Shown: positions 17,941 to 28,732 of the stretch, piece after piece
How the letters are laid out: the number at the start of each line of letters is the position of its first letter
Position numbering within the stretch: position 1 is the first letter of the stretch
Source: Kappaphycus alvarezii
Taxonomy: Eukaryota; Rhodophyta; Florideophyceae; Gigartinales; Solieriaceae
Reading direction: 5' to 3'
Assembly (NCBI GenBank): GCA_002205965.3
Contig: NADL03000548.1
Location: 372,001 to 436,000, forward strand
DNA: 64,000 nucleotides
Notes under the pieces: generated by a model
Databases searched by the model: none
Told to the model about the DNA's origin: nothing
The model's input: the letters and a program-made list of their open reading frames with translations, nothing else
Made by a program: the position numbers and the translations under genes

Positions 17941-19346
17941 CAGACCGTCGGTCTCAGCCTCACTGTTGTCGGGTTTCTCGGGTATGTGTTTGGCGGGCGT
18001 GCGTTTGGCAAGTCGAAGAGGCATACTGCATTGTTTAAGCTGCTCATGGGTGGTCTGGGTGTTGTAAGCACCGTTTTAGTGGCTGGCGTGGTGATGCGCG
18101 GAACAGCCCGAGTGTGGACCGGGTGATGGAGAGTTTGACTATGGTGGCCGAGTCACGGGGAACCGTGGATACGACAGCAGGTGGTTATTCAAGTGATGCC
18201 CAAATATAATGTGGATAGGGAGAGTATAGCGGTGATGAATTACTCGGAGCGTGAACGGATTGACGATCAGGGGAACATTGGCAACTTTGTGTGGCAACAT
18301 GCGTCCTATGTATCGTTGGTGGATCTTGATGGACGGGGTGATGGGGTGAATGAAGTTTGCTGGGGACGGCGAAAAGATTGCTACGATTCGCATGTGAAGG
18401 GGACGATGAAAACAATGGTGTCATACAGGCCTGGGACGAATTACTTTAATTTGGCGAATCCGAACAGGTTTGCGGATGACATCGACACTATCAAAGAGTC
18501 ACTGGGGTGCCGATGTTGGCCGGGATCGGAATTCAGGCGGGATTCGCGAAGAATAAATCCGAAGTGGTGGACTTGGAGGACGGAGGAAGATTGAGAAAGG
18601 GTTCGAGACGTTTGAATTTGCAACTTGGCGAAAGAGTTACTCGGATTGATGCAGAAGAACAAGTACGAGATGTTGGTGAGAGGGGAATTCACGTTGGGAG
18701 CGGTAAGAAAAGAGGGGTACGAGTATGGTTGAGTGCTGGGTGCCCAACACTGTTTCTAAGTGAGGAGATTGAACTAGGCAAAGTACTTGACCGGGGTTAT
18801 GAAAAAGCTACGCGGGCGTGTTGGAGACCGGTCGCTGAAAGTGGGTATCACTTTGAAAGGAGGGACGCGGTTTCTGAAGTTTGTCAAAGACATGTTGGCA
18901 AAGTATCCGAACAGTATTGTATATGCACAAGGGATGGGGATTTTTACGTGCTGGAACGGATAGGAGTACCGTTTGAGAGAGTGAAATTGTTTACAAACGT
19001 CCTGGACTGGCAACAGCACATGAAACAGATGGACTTGTGCATCGGGTCGCGTATCCATGGGAATATGATTGCGGTATCGGTGGGGGTGCCGGTGGTGGTC
19101 GTAGCGCCTGATTGGAGAGTGTTGGAGTTGGTGCAAAGAATGAATGTACCTCATGTGTCTTACTGGGAAGCAGGACGGTTTTTTAATGAAAGTACGGACT
19201 TGGCTGGACTGGCTGGTAGTATGACGTGGAATGCCAAGGAGTTTGATGAAAATAGATGCGAGATGGCAAAGCGGTTCCGGCGCACTTTGGGCAATGTGGG
19301 TATCCGAGTGTCACGCCACGTCAATGATATTGCAAGGATTTGCTAG
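17941..19346 (+). pseudogene. Polysaccharide pyruvyl transferase (WcaK/AmsJ-like), membrane-anchored, frame-disrupted
   Basis: Members of this family put a pyruvate ketal on sugars, for example galactose in sulfated or agar-type polysaccharides. Forward motifs in order: a hydrophobic segment GLSLTVVGFLGYVFGG then LLMGGLGVVSTVLVAGVVM (17941-18101), as in a type II Golgi enzyme; GNIGNFVWQHA (about 18269); GTNYFNLANPNRFADDIDTI; MLAGIGIQAGF (about 18510); KNKYEMLVRGEFTLGAVRKE (about 18660); GCPTLFLS (about 18738); LKVGITLKGGTRFLKFVKDM (about 18838); then DLCIGSRIHGNMIAVSVGVP (about 19032) and VVVVAPDWRVLELV. These match the family's NxGN, GIQA, RGEFT, GCPS and GSRxHG landmarks. They lie in three alternating frames, with about six single-base shifts in all, several at G or A runs. 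One is GGGG at about 18500, where one more G restores the frame. It is either a recent pseudogene or assembly error. The start codon is not determined. Confidence 0.75.
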
Positions 19347-19349
19347 CGC

Positions 19350-19720
19350 TATTGTCGTGGAGGCACGCAGCGTAGGTTAGCGTATTGTACAGAACAAAAA
19401 ATATCTCTCCTGTGTGGTATGAAGTCATCTGTCGCAGTAGAACAGATTGGGACACGTAATATCTTTCTCGTGAACTTGGTTACCCTCGTTCCAGCTCAGG
19501 ACGGGTAAATCAGCTGCTCAATATAAAATGGTAATGTAATGACAACTCTTTGACAGCTGAGGTGTTGAATACAGCTCGTTTCGTCAATTGAGCTACTTGG
19601 GATTGCGTATGCAGTACTGTGCAGTCCAGTACCCAGGGTAGCGGTGGCGGAGGCACATGAATTCGCAACTTCCGGGTATGTTACATGTGCATAAGAATTA
19701 ATCATAATGGATACATATGA
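19350..19720. other. No recognisable feature downstream of the pyruvyl transferase
   Basis: AT-balanced sequence without long open frames. Presumably the 3' flank of the gene and the junction to LINE debris. Confidence 0.4.
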
Positions 19721-19724
19721 CAAC

Positions 19725-20865
19725 TCGAGAAGCGAGTGGTACGTATCTCGCGCGTCCTCTCCGTAGTGTCGATATTGCTGCCTTTATCCTTCACCCCAAG
19801 CAATCATGTCCGGCAATGCCGGCTTTCACGGTGACCATCTCAAGCACAGTCGATACGGAAGAGAGCGCATCGTCCGGCACGACAACCACTTCCCATGAGC
19901 CTCGAACTGCAGTCTTCCACAGGGCAAAGCCTGATAACAGCTGGGCCATAGGATGCACAGACTAATCCGACGTTACGGTGACCATCTTACTCACCTCCTC
20001 TGACAGCAGGACTAAAAGCCTTAGCCCTTTTACCGATCTCAACGACGCCATGTTAGATAAGCACAAAGGCAGAAAACCTTTACCTCGCAGGAGAAGAAGC
20101 AGTTCCCCGCCTAACTTTCTAACTTTGGAGGACGGCATCCGATGCCTTCTTCATTGCCACAGGAACGAAAAATTCTGTCGCGATTGGGCCCATGGGGCAC
20201 TTCTCGCCTTCCCGTCGCAAAGGAATGGGTCTATTGTCCTCCGTGTCCGGGGTTCAAGACTAGTATCGACTCCCGTAAGTTCTCAGTGTGGCTGCAGCAC
20301 AACCTTCAAGTCCCGCTTTACGCCCCGGACACTTCGTGCTCACAACAAAAATGCGCTGAGGTCCTCGACTGCTACGGGATCATCTCACGCACTGCCTGCA
20401 TAGCGGGCACCGAACCGGACGACACGACCGTCACGTCGTCCTCCTCGCCCAAGACTCCAGAAAGCAGCTCGTCATCCTAATATCGGGCAGCGACAGCGGG
20501 TTCACCGCACAAGGTCGGACATCCAGGCAATGAGTAGTAACGGAGGAACGGACTTCTTTGAAGTCTCGTTCGTCAACCCTTGCGCCTTCTAATAGGAGAG
20601 TGCGTACTTTCAATCCACTCACATCCCTCAATGCAGCGATATTCGCCAAGCGTAGAAGGTAGGAACCTCTGCTCGCGACTTCTGCGAGAGGAAGGCTCGT
20701 GCCTATCCTAATATTCACCCTCGGAGGCTGGCACCCAGACGCGTACGCGGTGCTAAGCGATGTTGCGCGGAACGTGGCCGTCCGAGCGATGGGGACTTGT
20801 GGGAAGGTTAGACGGTGCTCACCCAAAGGCGGGGGAACGGTAGGGTAGTTTACTTCGTCGTCTGA
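19725..20865 (+). mobile_element. Composite LINE family 1 fragment(s)
   Basis: The first part (to about 19975) encodes a zinc-patch relative, GNAGFHGDHLKHSRYGRERI. The second part (from about 20010) encodes VAKEWVYCPPCPGFKTSIDS, KFSVWLQHNLQVPLYAPDT, SCSQQKCAEVLDCYG and the region ending WPSERWGLVGRLDGAHPK near 20820. Both match the family 1 endonuclease region at 5548-6690. The order suggests two overlapping truncated copies in the same orientation, with many stops and shifts. It ends tail to tail against the minus-strand copy at about 20870-20890. Confidence 0.6.
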
Positions 20866-20889
20866 CACTTGTAGCAGGGGGTTCTAAAC

Positions 20890-21595
20890 GGAGTTTAGAG
20901 AGAAGGAAAGGAGAAAGCAGAAACGGGTCTGCGCCTCCGTGACCCTGCGACTACATCGACGGTCAAGGCAGGCGAGGAGGCATACCGCATTAGACAGTAC
21001 AGCTTGCGCTGCGTGTCAATGCGTGAGGACCATTTTGGCTCTCGCGAAGCTCTCCATTGCCCTCGTGGCCACATTTGCTGCCAATTACGCGATGAACGCT
21101 TATGCCTCCGGGTGCCATGAAGGGCTACTTTCTGCTCAAAGAAGGGAGAGGCTAGTGCCAATCCCTAGTGCAAATGGGATTGGCATCCAGGAAATCTATC
21201 CCGCCATGAGATCCCATTGCTGAATGTCTGGGCGCTGACGATGACCAAGTCGTGGCCTGTGCTCTACCACAGGGTGGCGGACAGCTTTTGATAGATCAGC
21301 CGCCAATAATCGAACTTGAGCGTCATGACCAGCTGTGCGGCATCTGCCGTACTGACAGGGTTGACAGGTGGTCCCCATGAATGTCAAAATTCTTAGGGCA
21401 TGAGGGCCTGGGGCTCGTGTGTTCGGTGCAAACAAAGGGACTTTGCAGTAGAATTGAAGCCAAACAGAAAACTCCCTGGCAGGGATGTGTGTCCGCAGGT
21501 CGGGTGCCGGTGTGCAATAAATCCAGTCTTTTGTTTCTGGTAAGGCCATCGAAGCTCTGAATGCTTGACATCTTTGATCCCCAATAGGTATAGAT
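20890..21595 (-). mobile_element. LINE family 1, 3' part, interrupted by a copia-like element
   Basis: The minus strand encodes MALPETKDWIYCTPAPDLRT, EFSVWLQFYCKVPLFAPNT, a degraded zinc patch (GTTCQPCQYG), DAQVRLLAADLSKAVRHPVV and QRPDIQQWDLMAG. This is the same order as 5548-6690, with stops and shifts. The 5' continuation of the same copy is at 27046-27285, beyond the LTR element inserted at 21601. Confidence 0.65.
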
Positions 21596-21600
21596 TGGCT

Positions 21601-22100
21601 ATGGAATGAAATGATCCTTCACGGCAATCGAACGAGCTGTATATGCGTGCGAAGCTCAAGGATACAGCACAGTACGCATCTGGGGTGGAAACTGGACAGA
21701 GTAGTTACGATCTGCCGGCAGCAGTCAATTTGCATATAACCACTATATTACTTAGGATGGTGAGAAAGGTACTTGCAGGCGCGCAAGCCTGTAGAACCTA
21801 ACAGAAGATGTTTGTAGAGTTATTTATAAGCGCGGCGCCCCGAACGCAATACGCTACAACAGAAAAGAGAGAGGAGGTCGACTCCAGTAAATTGTCTTTA
21901 CTATCCGATGGCTGGCCTGAAGGTAGCATTTTAGGAAGCGTAGTTCCTTCCCCATTACGCTGTAGGTATACCCTTTTTGAGTCGATTGCGGTTGTCTGGA
22001 AAACCATGGGATAGGTCGGAAATATCTTCCAACAGTAAAACACCCAAACGTTTTCCCCTATCTGAGGAAAACACCCGTTCAAGCGCAAACCTTTGATATT
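21601..22100 (+). repeat. 5' LTR of copia element C
   Basis: Shares ATGGAA, TGATCCTTCACGGCAATCGA, GTTATTTATAAGCGCGGCGC (a TATA-like core) and the end ACCTTTGATAT with the copy at 26696-27040. The extra 150 bp at 21909-22058 is a later LINE insertion. Confidence 0.85.
21909..22058 (+). mobile_element. 150-bp LINE 3' end inserted in the LTR
   Basis: The 3' LTR of the same element lacks this segment, so its edges are defined. It ends in CACCCAAACGTTTTCCCC and is flanked by TATCCGA (21902-21908) and TATCTGA (22059-22065), a 7-bp target duplication with one mismatch. The content (CTACCTTCAGG-like start, GAGTCGATTGCGG, ATCTTCCAACAGTAAAACAC) is the LINE 3' UTR. Confidence 0.8.
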
Positions 22101-22111
22101 TATGGGCCCAG
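22101..22111 (+). promoter_or_regulatory. Primer-binding site (initiator tRNA-Met half-molecule type)
   Basis: TATGGGCCCAG starts right after the LTR. It is complementary to CUGGGCCCAUA in the anticodon stem-loop of eukaryotic initiator tRNA-Met, the copia-style internal primer. The same core flanks elements A and B. Confidence 0.7.
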
Positions 22112-22139
22112 AATGCTCGTCTACCGTTCCGCCACGGCC

Positions 22140-22925
22140 GCCTTTTTTCTCGGGACCTTCGCGAAGTACATTCGACCGATAGACGCGGCAACAACGAACA
22201 GTATGCAGAAGCAGTTTCTCTCTGGGAGGCGTTTCACTATACGTTGCCAGACTCAAACAGCAATAAGATCGCCAAGAGAGCTCGAGAGATTATACTGCAA
22301 GCTCAGCTGTACGCACGTGCAAGAGATCTGTGTAAGGCTATACCGGACAGTAAGATTCGGTCCATCGATGGTATGCAATTTATTGTCGACACGATGTACA
22401 AACGAGACCCTCTCGCAGCCGTATCTGAAATGTTTAAGAACTTTCTAGCTTTGCTACGCACCAAAAGACTTTGTCAAGAAATCTTTAAGATCTTCGAATC
22501 CCGCTTTCAGGTGCAGATTTCAAGGCTCAACTCTCACGGAAAAAATGCTAAGCTCTCACAGGCAATAGTAGGATTTCCTCTGTTGGCAAATGCAGACGTG
22601 GACAGCAACCAAAGAGTGTCCGTACTGACCAACACTGCGGCCAGAGATTCGGAGCTAAAATCTAAGTCTACTACTAGCGACTACTTGTCAGCCGTATCCT
22701 AAGAGCCCATTGCGTCAGTTCTCAGGCAATGTGAAAAAATAAAGGCGCAGAAAGAAGACGCTACGAAGTCAGTCTCAGCCAATTACTCGCAGCACGATGC
22801 TCGCGCTCGGAATTCAGATCGTCCGAACGGCAACAACAGCCGACAGCGCACCCCAGAGCAGATCGCGAAGCCGAAGGCCAGGACTAAATGTCACAAATGC
22901 GGTAAGTTTGGTCACTGGGAGGACG
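22140..22925 (+). pseudogene. Gag remnant of copia element C
   Basis: Forward frame with EIILQAQLYARARDLCKAIP, IRSIDGMQFIVDTMYKRDP and AVSEMFKNFLALL, then a Ser/Gln-rich stretch and a CCHC-type knuckle starting CHKCGKFGHWEDD near 22895. Copia Gag binds element RNA and forms the particle. Fossil copy. Confidence 0.65.
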
Positions 22926-23559
22926 ACAAAAATGAAGATGGGACTTTGAAACCCAGAGTACTATCCTCGGACGCCCAAGCGAGTGGGATAATCAGGACAG
23001 GGTACTAAAATTCAACATGGCACGGCTGCCTCGCGAGTTGTTTTTCAGAGGGGGCATTATACAAACCGTTGCATTCTAGACTTCTAGACGACGGAGCATC
23101 GTACAGTGGCATTGAAGTCACAGAATTCAGTCCGATTGCGAGAATAGTGTGTCCAGTATCGAACGGTCAGCTGGAAGCGATCCCTACGCCAGTCACAGAT
23201 CGACCATACTGGCAGTAGGGCACAAGAGAGCACAAAAGCCAGGCTCGGAGGATACTCGGATCGGTCGTTTTTGATGCTAGAACGGACCAAGGTAATCCAG
23301 TGCGCATCAGGCATTTGGACATCGAAGGTGCCTTCCAGTGGGTTTTCGGACGAAATGTAACTTGTACTTGCGATATAATTCACACGAGTCAGAACAAATC
23401 GGTGCTATCAACGAACTCTACTGGTGCTTCTCCAGGGTGGATCACCACTCTACTGGTGTTTTCCCAGGGTGGATCACCCTCGTCGGCCATGACATGCACG
23501 TCTATATACGGCATTAAGTGTTCACCTTCGACGCTGGCACCATTACAGAAGAAGGACAG

Positions 23560-24340
23560 AACTAAGCTGATATGTGCCGCCGCGAAAGTCGTATGGGACA
23601 CCCTCAAGCCGTGTAGTGAAGCAAGAAAGATCTTAAACAGGGTTCAGAAGCACATTTGCGGTCATTCGACGTACAAGGACATCAAGGTCATACTGCAACG
23701 TAACGGAATCTGGAACGACAATGTGGACAAGTATCTGCAGTACATAATGGAAAGTTGTACCACCTGTAGGACGACTGCCAGGCCTACTGCAACTAGAAAG
23801 GTTTCCTTGAGCTCGATGGTTCGATCATTTGACGAAGTTGTGTGCGTCGTCCACATACAACTTGACGAAAAGTGCGTCGTGCACATCATGGACACTGCTT
23901 CGCGATACTCTACCGGAGTGGTAGTCGAATACACATACATGGCCAACACCGTGGTCCTGTTACACGCAAATTGAATCAACCCGTCCTGGACCCCAATCAC
24001 AATTTTATACGACCTAGCATTCAAAAAAAGGCCTTTAAGTCCTATATGGAGGACTACGATATCGAAGGGAGACCACCAACCCCCAGAGACACCACAAGAA
24101 CGTTCTGGAATCGAAGCAAAGGACCATCCGTGACGTGTTCGAGCGCCTGAAGATATACACAACCCACAACGACAAGACCTGGATGAGCGCGCTGAATGTT
24201 CAACGATCCATTAGAATCTCGAACTACCTCTACTGCAACGGGATACGAGATATTGTCAGCACTCGAGTTCGGCAAAGGGTATTAACGAACCATGGAAGTC
24301 TGGAAACCACCAAAATTTCTCACACAGGACCTCTTTGAAG
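23560..24340 (+). pseudogene. Integrase remnant of copia element C
   Basis: Forward HHCC-like start HICGHSTYKDIKVILQRNGI, then CTTCRTTARPT. The core has VHIMDTASRYSTGVVVEY and FKSYMEDYDIEGRPPTP. Sequence continues toward RSIRISNYLYCNGIRDI. Fossil copy. Confidence 0.6.
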
Positions 24341-24779
24341 CTTACAAGACCACGCTGGCGAACGCAAACTCACGTTTATGTTCAGATCCAAAGCAATCTA
24401 GGAAATTCAAATCCCAGTACGGGATCTGATTCAGGTATTAGTGAAGAAAGAAAAATCGAAAAGAGTCCAGTGGACCGATAATCGTCCTGTACTGGCATTC
24501 GAACTCCACGATCGGAAGGTAACAGTCCCAGGAGCCAGAGGCTACAATATGACGGTGGGCATAGAAGACTTAAGGCCTGCTGTACGCCAGAATGGGCTAC
24601 CCGTCGCTGCTCGAGACGCCAATGGTGAGATGGACCCGACCCTAGACGACATTGTGCACCACTTGAATAAAAAAGATGACCAGTCAAACCCCGAGCACGA
24701 GAAATATCGCGCCCCAGCCCAGGATAGACGTGAAGATTTAGACCACGAACTAGACGGTCTCGGCCCTCATTTGCCCTCC

Positions 24780-24935
24780 GAGGGCGAAACGATCGAAGTG
24801 TACTGGCCCATGCATAACCAGTTCTACCCTGAAACCGTACACAACAATGACACGAAGAAAAGAAGGTACGACATACACTGTACCGATGGGATAGGGAGTA
24901 ACTTCTCCTCAAGGATGAAGTGGGGAGCTACGTTT
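24780..24935 (+). pseudogene. Tudor-like domain between integrase and reverse transcriptase of element C
   Basis: The frame reads GETIEVYWPMHNQFYPETV, then RRYDIHCTDGIG and MKWG. This has the form of the Tudor-like module GxxVxVYWPxDxxFYPGTVxxxxxxxxxxVxYDDGxxExL. In LTR elements such a module may read histone marks and steer insertion. The domain call is by eye. Confidence 0.5.
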
Positions 24936-25299
24936 ACCCGCAGTGGGGAGCAGCGAATCAGGACGACGCCCACACTCTACGCCAACTCGAGGTTGGCGAA
25001 GTAGAAATATCCTCAAGACAGGAGCTGCAGAGTAATAAGAAGCAGCTCATCGAAAATTACCATCGAGTGTTCGGTACCACTGAGTTCATATTGCACCAAG
25101 CACACGGGCTTCCTCCGTTTTCCACACAAAAGGCCTGCCTGAAGGAGGAGAATTAGTCCAAAAGAAATTTCAAAGACATGACAGTGTCGCTGATACCCAC
25201 GAATGCGAATATTGTAACGAAACACGTCTTCTACAAGGTGAAGAAATTAGTCGACGGACCTCTCACGCTCATCCTCCGCATCGCCGTACACGGACGCAA

Positions 25300-26680
25300 A
25301 CAACCCGACAAAGAAATCCTTATGACGGACGGGGTAACCTGTCCAATGCCTGGAATCCGCATCCTACTGTCACTCACCATTGTGTTTCGGTGGATTTTGG
25401 GTAAAATTGATTTTAAGAGCGCATTACTTCAGACATCCGCGCACCGAAATGTCTATGTGCTACTATACAGAGTGCATTGCAAATTTAGGCGTAGGCATTA
25501 TTGGCTACTGCTGTCTGTCGCGAGCGGACTTGCAAATGAAGGCGCCAAATGGCACCAACTCAGTGACGATTTTCTCCAAGTGCTTTACTTTGGGCAAATA
25601 GTTCAGGCGCCCCAATTGTTCTACATGAAGACGGCCTGAGAAACCTATATCGCAGCAGTGACAGTAGTGGAAGATATATTGTTGGCGGGACTGAGGGAAA
25701 AGCTCTCAACCATCACTGAACGAATCAAACAGCGTCTCAAACTCTGGCCCATAGTTTATGCACCGTGTTTATTCCAATTCTATGGACTGAAAATCACGCA
25801 GGATGAAGTCATGAATGTGTGTATCGACAGAGATTCCAAAATGTAATCGTGTGCAGAGCCGTTGATCTCTCGTACCGGAAGGAAGGAACTTGACTGCCCG
25901 CTCAACAGTATTGAAGACACATCTTTTTGGTCACTTGGCAGCTCTATTGGATGGCTCGGTATTGCAGCGTTGCCTTTTTGTGCGGTTTTCTATAGCTACC
26001 CTCAGCAGAAAGGGCCAACAGCATTAGTAAAGGACTTAATACTGCAGATCAACATGCTCAGGCACCTTAAAAAGCGCAGCACTGCTATTGAATTCAACAT
26101 AACCGCAGATATAGGGCAGTACAAAATGTATTTTGTACTTTTAATAGTTGCTAGCAGTCCCAGCGAGCATGGGTATGCTTAGATACATCGCTGAAGGTTT
26201 GTTTAGAGAGATGAAAGTCGATTCACTCTTTCACGTTCTGGCCTTTAGTTCGCACAAGTCACTCTCACAGGTAAAATACATCGGTTCAGGCGAGAGTTTT
26301 ACAGCTGTCGATAGCTGGCGAACCTATCGACGAGTGTAGAGAGTTGCCGAAGGGACTAAGAAACCTACTAGTAGTTTTTTGTGATCTTTTGGATAGTCGT
26401 GGACTGGAAAGAATTTTACAAAACTCACTCTACATACTGGAATCCAGTAGATCACGCAATCCATGGCGATTTTGCAGTCATTCGTTACGAGTTTGAAACT
26501 AACGAGGTGCATGAGAATATACGGATCCCGGAAAAAATGAACCCCACTAACCCTTTAACCAAGACAGACAGTCCCGAGTCAAGACATTTAGAGTTGATTA
26601 TGCGCAATGGAACGATACCCGTAGATTTCCATCAGGCACTTTTTAACCGCTCAGACAAGTCCGCCGGGTGATAAAACCTA
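25300..26680 (+). pseudogene. Reverse transcriptase and RNase H remnant of copia element C
   Basis: Forward stretches such as FRWILGKIDFKSALLQTSAH (copia motif KxDFKSAFLQT) and HRNVYVLLYR near 25400-25470. The copia tail reads IRIPEKMNPTNPLTK near 26520 (cf. NPADxLTKxL). Fossil copy. Confidence 0.6.
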
Positions 26681-26695
26681 CAAAGAGGGGTGAAT

Positions 26696-27040
26696 ATGGA
26701 ACCAAATGATCCTTCACGGCAATCGAACGAGCTGTACATGCGTGCGAAGCTCAAGAATACAGCATAGTACGCATCTGTGGTGGAAACTGGACAGAGTAGT
26801 TACGATCTGCCGGCAGCAGTCAATTTGCATATAACCACTATATTACTTAGGATGGTGAGAGAGGTACTTTCCAAGTAGGCGTGCAAGCCTGTAGAACCTA
26901 CCAGAAGATGTTTGTAGAGTTATTTATAAGCGCGGCGCCCGAACGCAATACGCTTCAAACAGAAAGGAGAAGGGAGATCGACTCCATTAAATTGTCTTTA
27001 CTCTCACAGGAAAACACTCGTCCAAGCGCGAACCTTTGAT
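26696..27040 (+). repeat. 3' LTR of copia element C
   Basis: 345 bp, matching 21601-22100 outside the LINE insertion. Followed by TGGCT at 27041-27045. Confidence 0.85.
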
Positions 27041-27045
27041 ATTGG

Positions 27046-27285
27046 CTGGGAATATTTTGTGAATCTCATCACTCAGTGTATACAGTTTTCTGTGAGGGTG
27101 GCTTGTTAGAACAGAAGATACTGAATGGGAGGTTCGCATTAGTATCGCAGGATGCTGTCGATTCCCAGTGGAATTCAATGCCTCCTCGTATTTTGATAAA
27201 GGCTGAAATGGATGTGGGAGAAACGATCCGCAAAGGGTTGAACAATATGTTAGGCGCATATTTTTTTTTGTCGCCGTCATCTACA
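27046..27285 (-). mobile_element. LINE family 1, 5' remainder of the copy split by element C
   Basis: The plus-strand text TTCTGTGAGGGTGGCTTGTT then AGAACAGAAGATACTGAATG parallels 4570-4640 and 6460-6510 in the other family 1 copies. On the minus strand this is the region just before the SMxLPGAK motif. Together with 20890-21595 it forms one truncated LINE of about 0.95 kb. Confidence 0.6.
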
Positions 27286-27592
27286 GGCCTATAGTTTACT
27301 GTACTACCTCTCCTTGTCCAAATTTGCTTATAGTTCCGGTCCTTCCTCGTCCTCCCTGAACCTCGCTTATCATTACCGCGGTCCTCCCCAAATTTACTTC
27401 CATTTTATCTAGATATTTTTATACTGTATCTACCCCTCTGAATCGATCCCGAATCAAGTTCTTTTTCCCTTTTTCTTACCTCCTCCTCCAAATTCGTTTT
27501 TTTTTGAGAAAAAGGGCGCAAATGCACTACTACAAAATCCCTTGCAGATTTATTTTACCTATTCCTAATCGATAGAACCTGCCCCGGGAGCC

Positions 27593-27600
27593 TATTTAAA
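27593..27600 (+). promoter_or_regulatory. TATA-like box of the acidic gene
   Basis: TATTTAAA lies 109 bp upstream of the ATG. A pyrimidine-rich 5' leader follows (CACTCCTCTCCCCAACACAC) and ends ACAACCAAA just before ATG. The spacing resembles TATAAAAGG before the LPMO-like genes and TATTTAAGG before the GLE1-like gene. Confidence 0.55.
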
Positions 27601-27708
27601 CCTTTTTATTCCAAGTTTCAAACGTCCCTGATCATTTTACTCATCACTCCTCTCCCCAACACACCCAAAACACCCTCTATCCTCCGTCTACAATCATTTA
27701 CAACCAAA

Positions 27709-28292
27709 ATGAGCAACCTTCGCCCCTCCGCCCCCATCACTAAAAACCGCCCCTCTCGCCCCTTAAACGGCCTTGCGCTCGCAGTATATGGCCCGACGGA
27801 TGCAGACGACTACCTGAGACGGCAGACTAAGAAGAAGATAATAGAATTCGTCCGCAAGCTCTTCGTCGAGGATGAGGCCGAGGAGGTACCTGAGGGTCAG
27901 GAGTGGGACATCGAGGAGGGAGCTGGGGAGACCTTTGAGGAGTGGGTAGCCCCTGGATTGGTCTATGAGGTTAATAACGAGGAGGACGGGGAGGATGAGG
28001 ATGAAGAGGAGGATGAGATGAGGAGGAAGAGGAAGAGGATGACGAGGACGAGGACGAGTTGGATGAGGGAAATGGGGGCATGGAAAGTGTTGTACTGGTG
28101 GGGCCTGGACTGGAGAGTATGGATCAAGTGGTGCCGACGCTGGAACCGGATGGAGATATCTTTAGTAGTTTAGATATCTCCCAGGAGGGAATAGAGAGCT
28201 GTGAGCCATTCGCAGATATTTGTGGGGACTGCTTGGACAGCATGGATATTTTAGAGGAGTTGTTTGGATCTGATTTAGAGAATGGGAAATAA
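27709..28292 (+). CDS. Small acidic protein, unknown function
   Basis: I do not recognise the family. The protein is about 194 aa. A basic, Pro-rich N-terminus (MSNLRPSAPITKNRPSRPLN) is followed by a conserved block around residues 27-50 (VYGPTDADDYLRRQTKKK, IIEFVRKLFVEDEAEEVP), a Glu/Asp run made of GAN codons, and a C-terminal segment FSSLDISQEGIESCEPFADI then LDSMDILEELFGSDLENGK. The acidic run contains one frame change near 28017, in a GAG/GAT repeat. Before it one frame is open; after it the frame ending at 28292 is the conserved one. That is probably a repeat-length error. Start chosen: first ATG after the TATA-like box, with A-rich context. A decayed paralogue at 52506-52965 shares the GPT(D/N)...YL-R-T(K/R)K block and the C-terminal DICGD segment, so both ends are real coding sequence. 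The acidic, hydrophobic-dotted C-terminus would fit an activation-type region; this is inference only. Confidence 0.65.
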
Positions 28293-28299
28293 GAGGACC

Positions 28300-28732
28300 T
28301 CATTGATTGTTAGTTTCTTAAGTATCTTTTGTTTAGAGTATATCATCCACACAAATTGTTTGTATGCATTTCCTGGTACCTTCTGTAGTTTTGTTCGGAC
28401 TTTAGGGTTAGCCAAAAGTCTATATAAGCTGAGTAAAGCTTCCTCCTGAGAGGTCAAGCAAGTTGGCAGACAGCTTCAAGCTCAGTCCCAAATAGTTAGG
28501 AAGTTGAGAGTCAACTTCAGACCCAAGAAGCATTTATTTTACCCTAGTCACTAAGCATAGGTGGTAGACCCTGCCCCTTCCATACTTGCTTGTAGCCCAT
28601 TCAACTGTCGTCCCTATACACTCCTTTTCGTTCGTTCAACTATACCACGGTAGCACTTTTGTCGCTTGCAACACCTCCTTCTTGGGGTGGTTGATTCTGA
28701 ATATCTCTTCTCCCGACGATTTACCCCTATCA
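28300..28732 (+). repeat. LTR remnant of the gypsy family
   Basis: From about 28393 it is the reverse complement of the young LTR (AAAGTCTATATAAGCTGAGT, GAAGTTGAGAGTCAACTTCA, ACCACGGTAGCACTTTTGTC) and ends at CTATCA (28727-28732). The part before 28393 is only weakly similar. It lies on the opposite strand to the 7-kb element. No primer site follows, so it is a solo or 3' LTR. It lies just behind the acidic gene and may supply its 3' end. Confidence 0.75.

Larger units (their letters stand above)
21601..27040 (+). mobile_element. Ty1/copia-like LTR retrotransposon (element C), broken
   Basis: About 5.4 kb. The related LTRs at 21601-22100 (including a 150-bp LINE insertion) and 26696-27040 bracket forward-oriented gag, zinc knuckle, integrase, reverse transcriptase and RNase H remnants. 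The flanking TGGCT at 21596-21600 and 27041-27045 is the target duplication. The primer site TATGGGCCCAG at 22101 matches the initiator-tRNA anticodon loop. The host sequence on both sides is one minus-strand LINE. LTRs differ by a few percent by eye, so it is of middle age. It has many breaks (a dozen or more). Confidence 0.85.

Noticed and set aside
17057-18067. 336-residue open forward frame
   Set aside because: It lies in a C-rich tract where all three forward frames stay open because stop codons are rare. The peptide is Pro/Ser-rich without motifs, and its last third overlaps the pyruvyl transferase N-terminus in a wrong frame.
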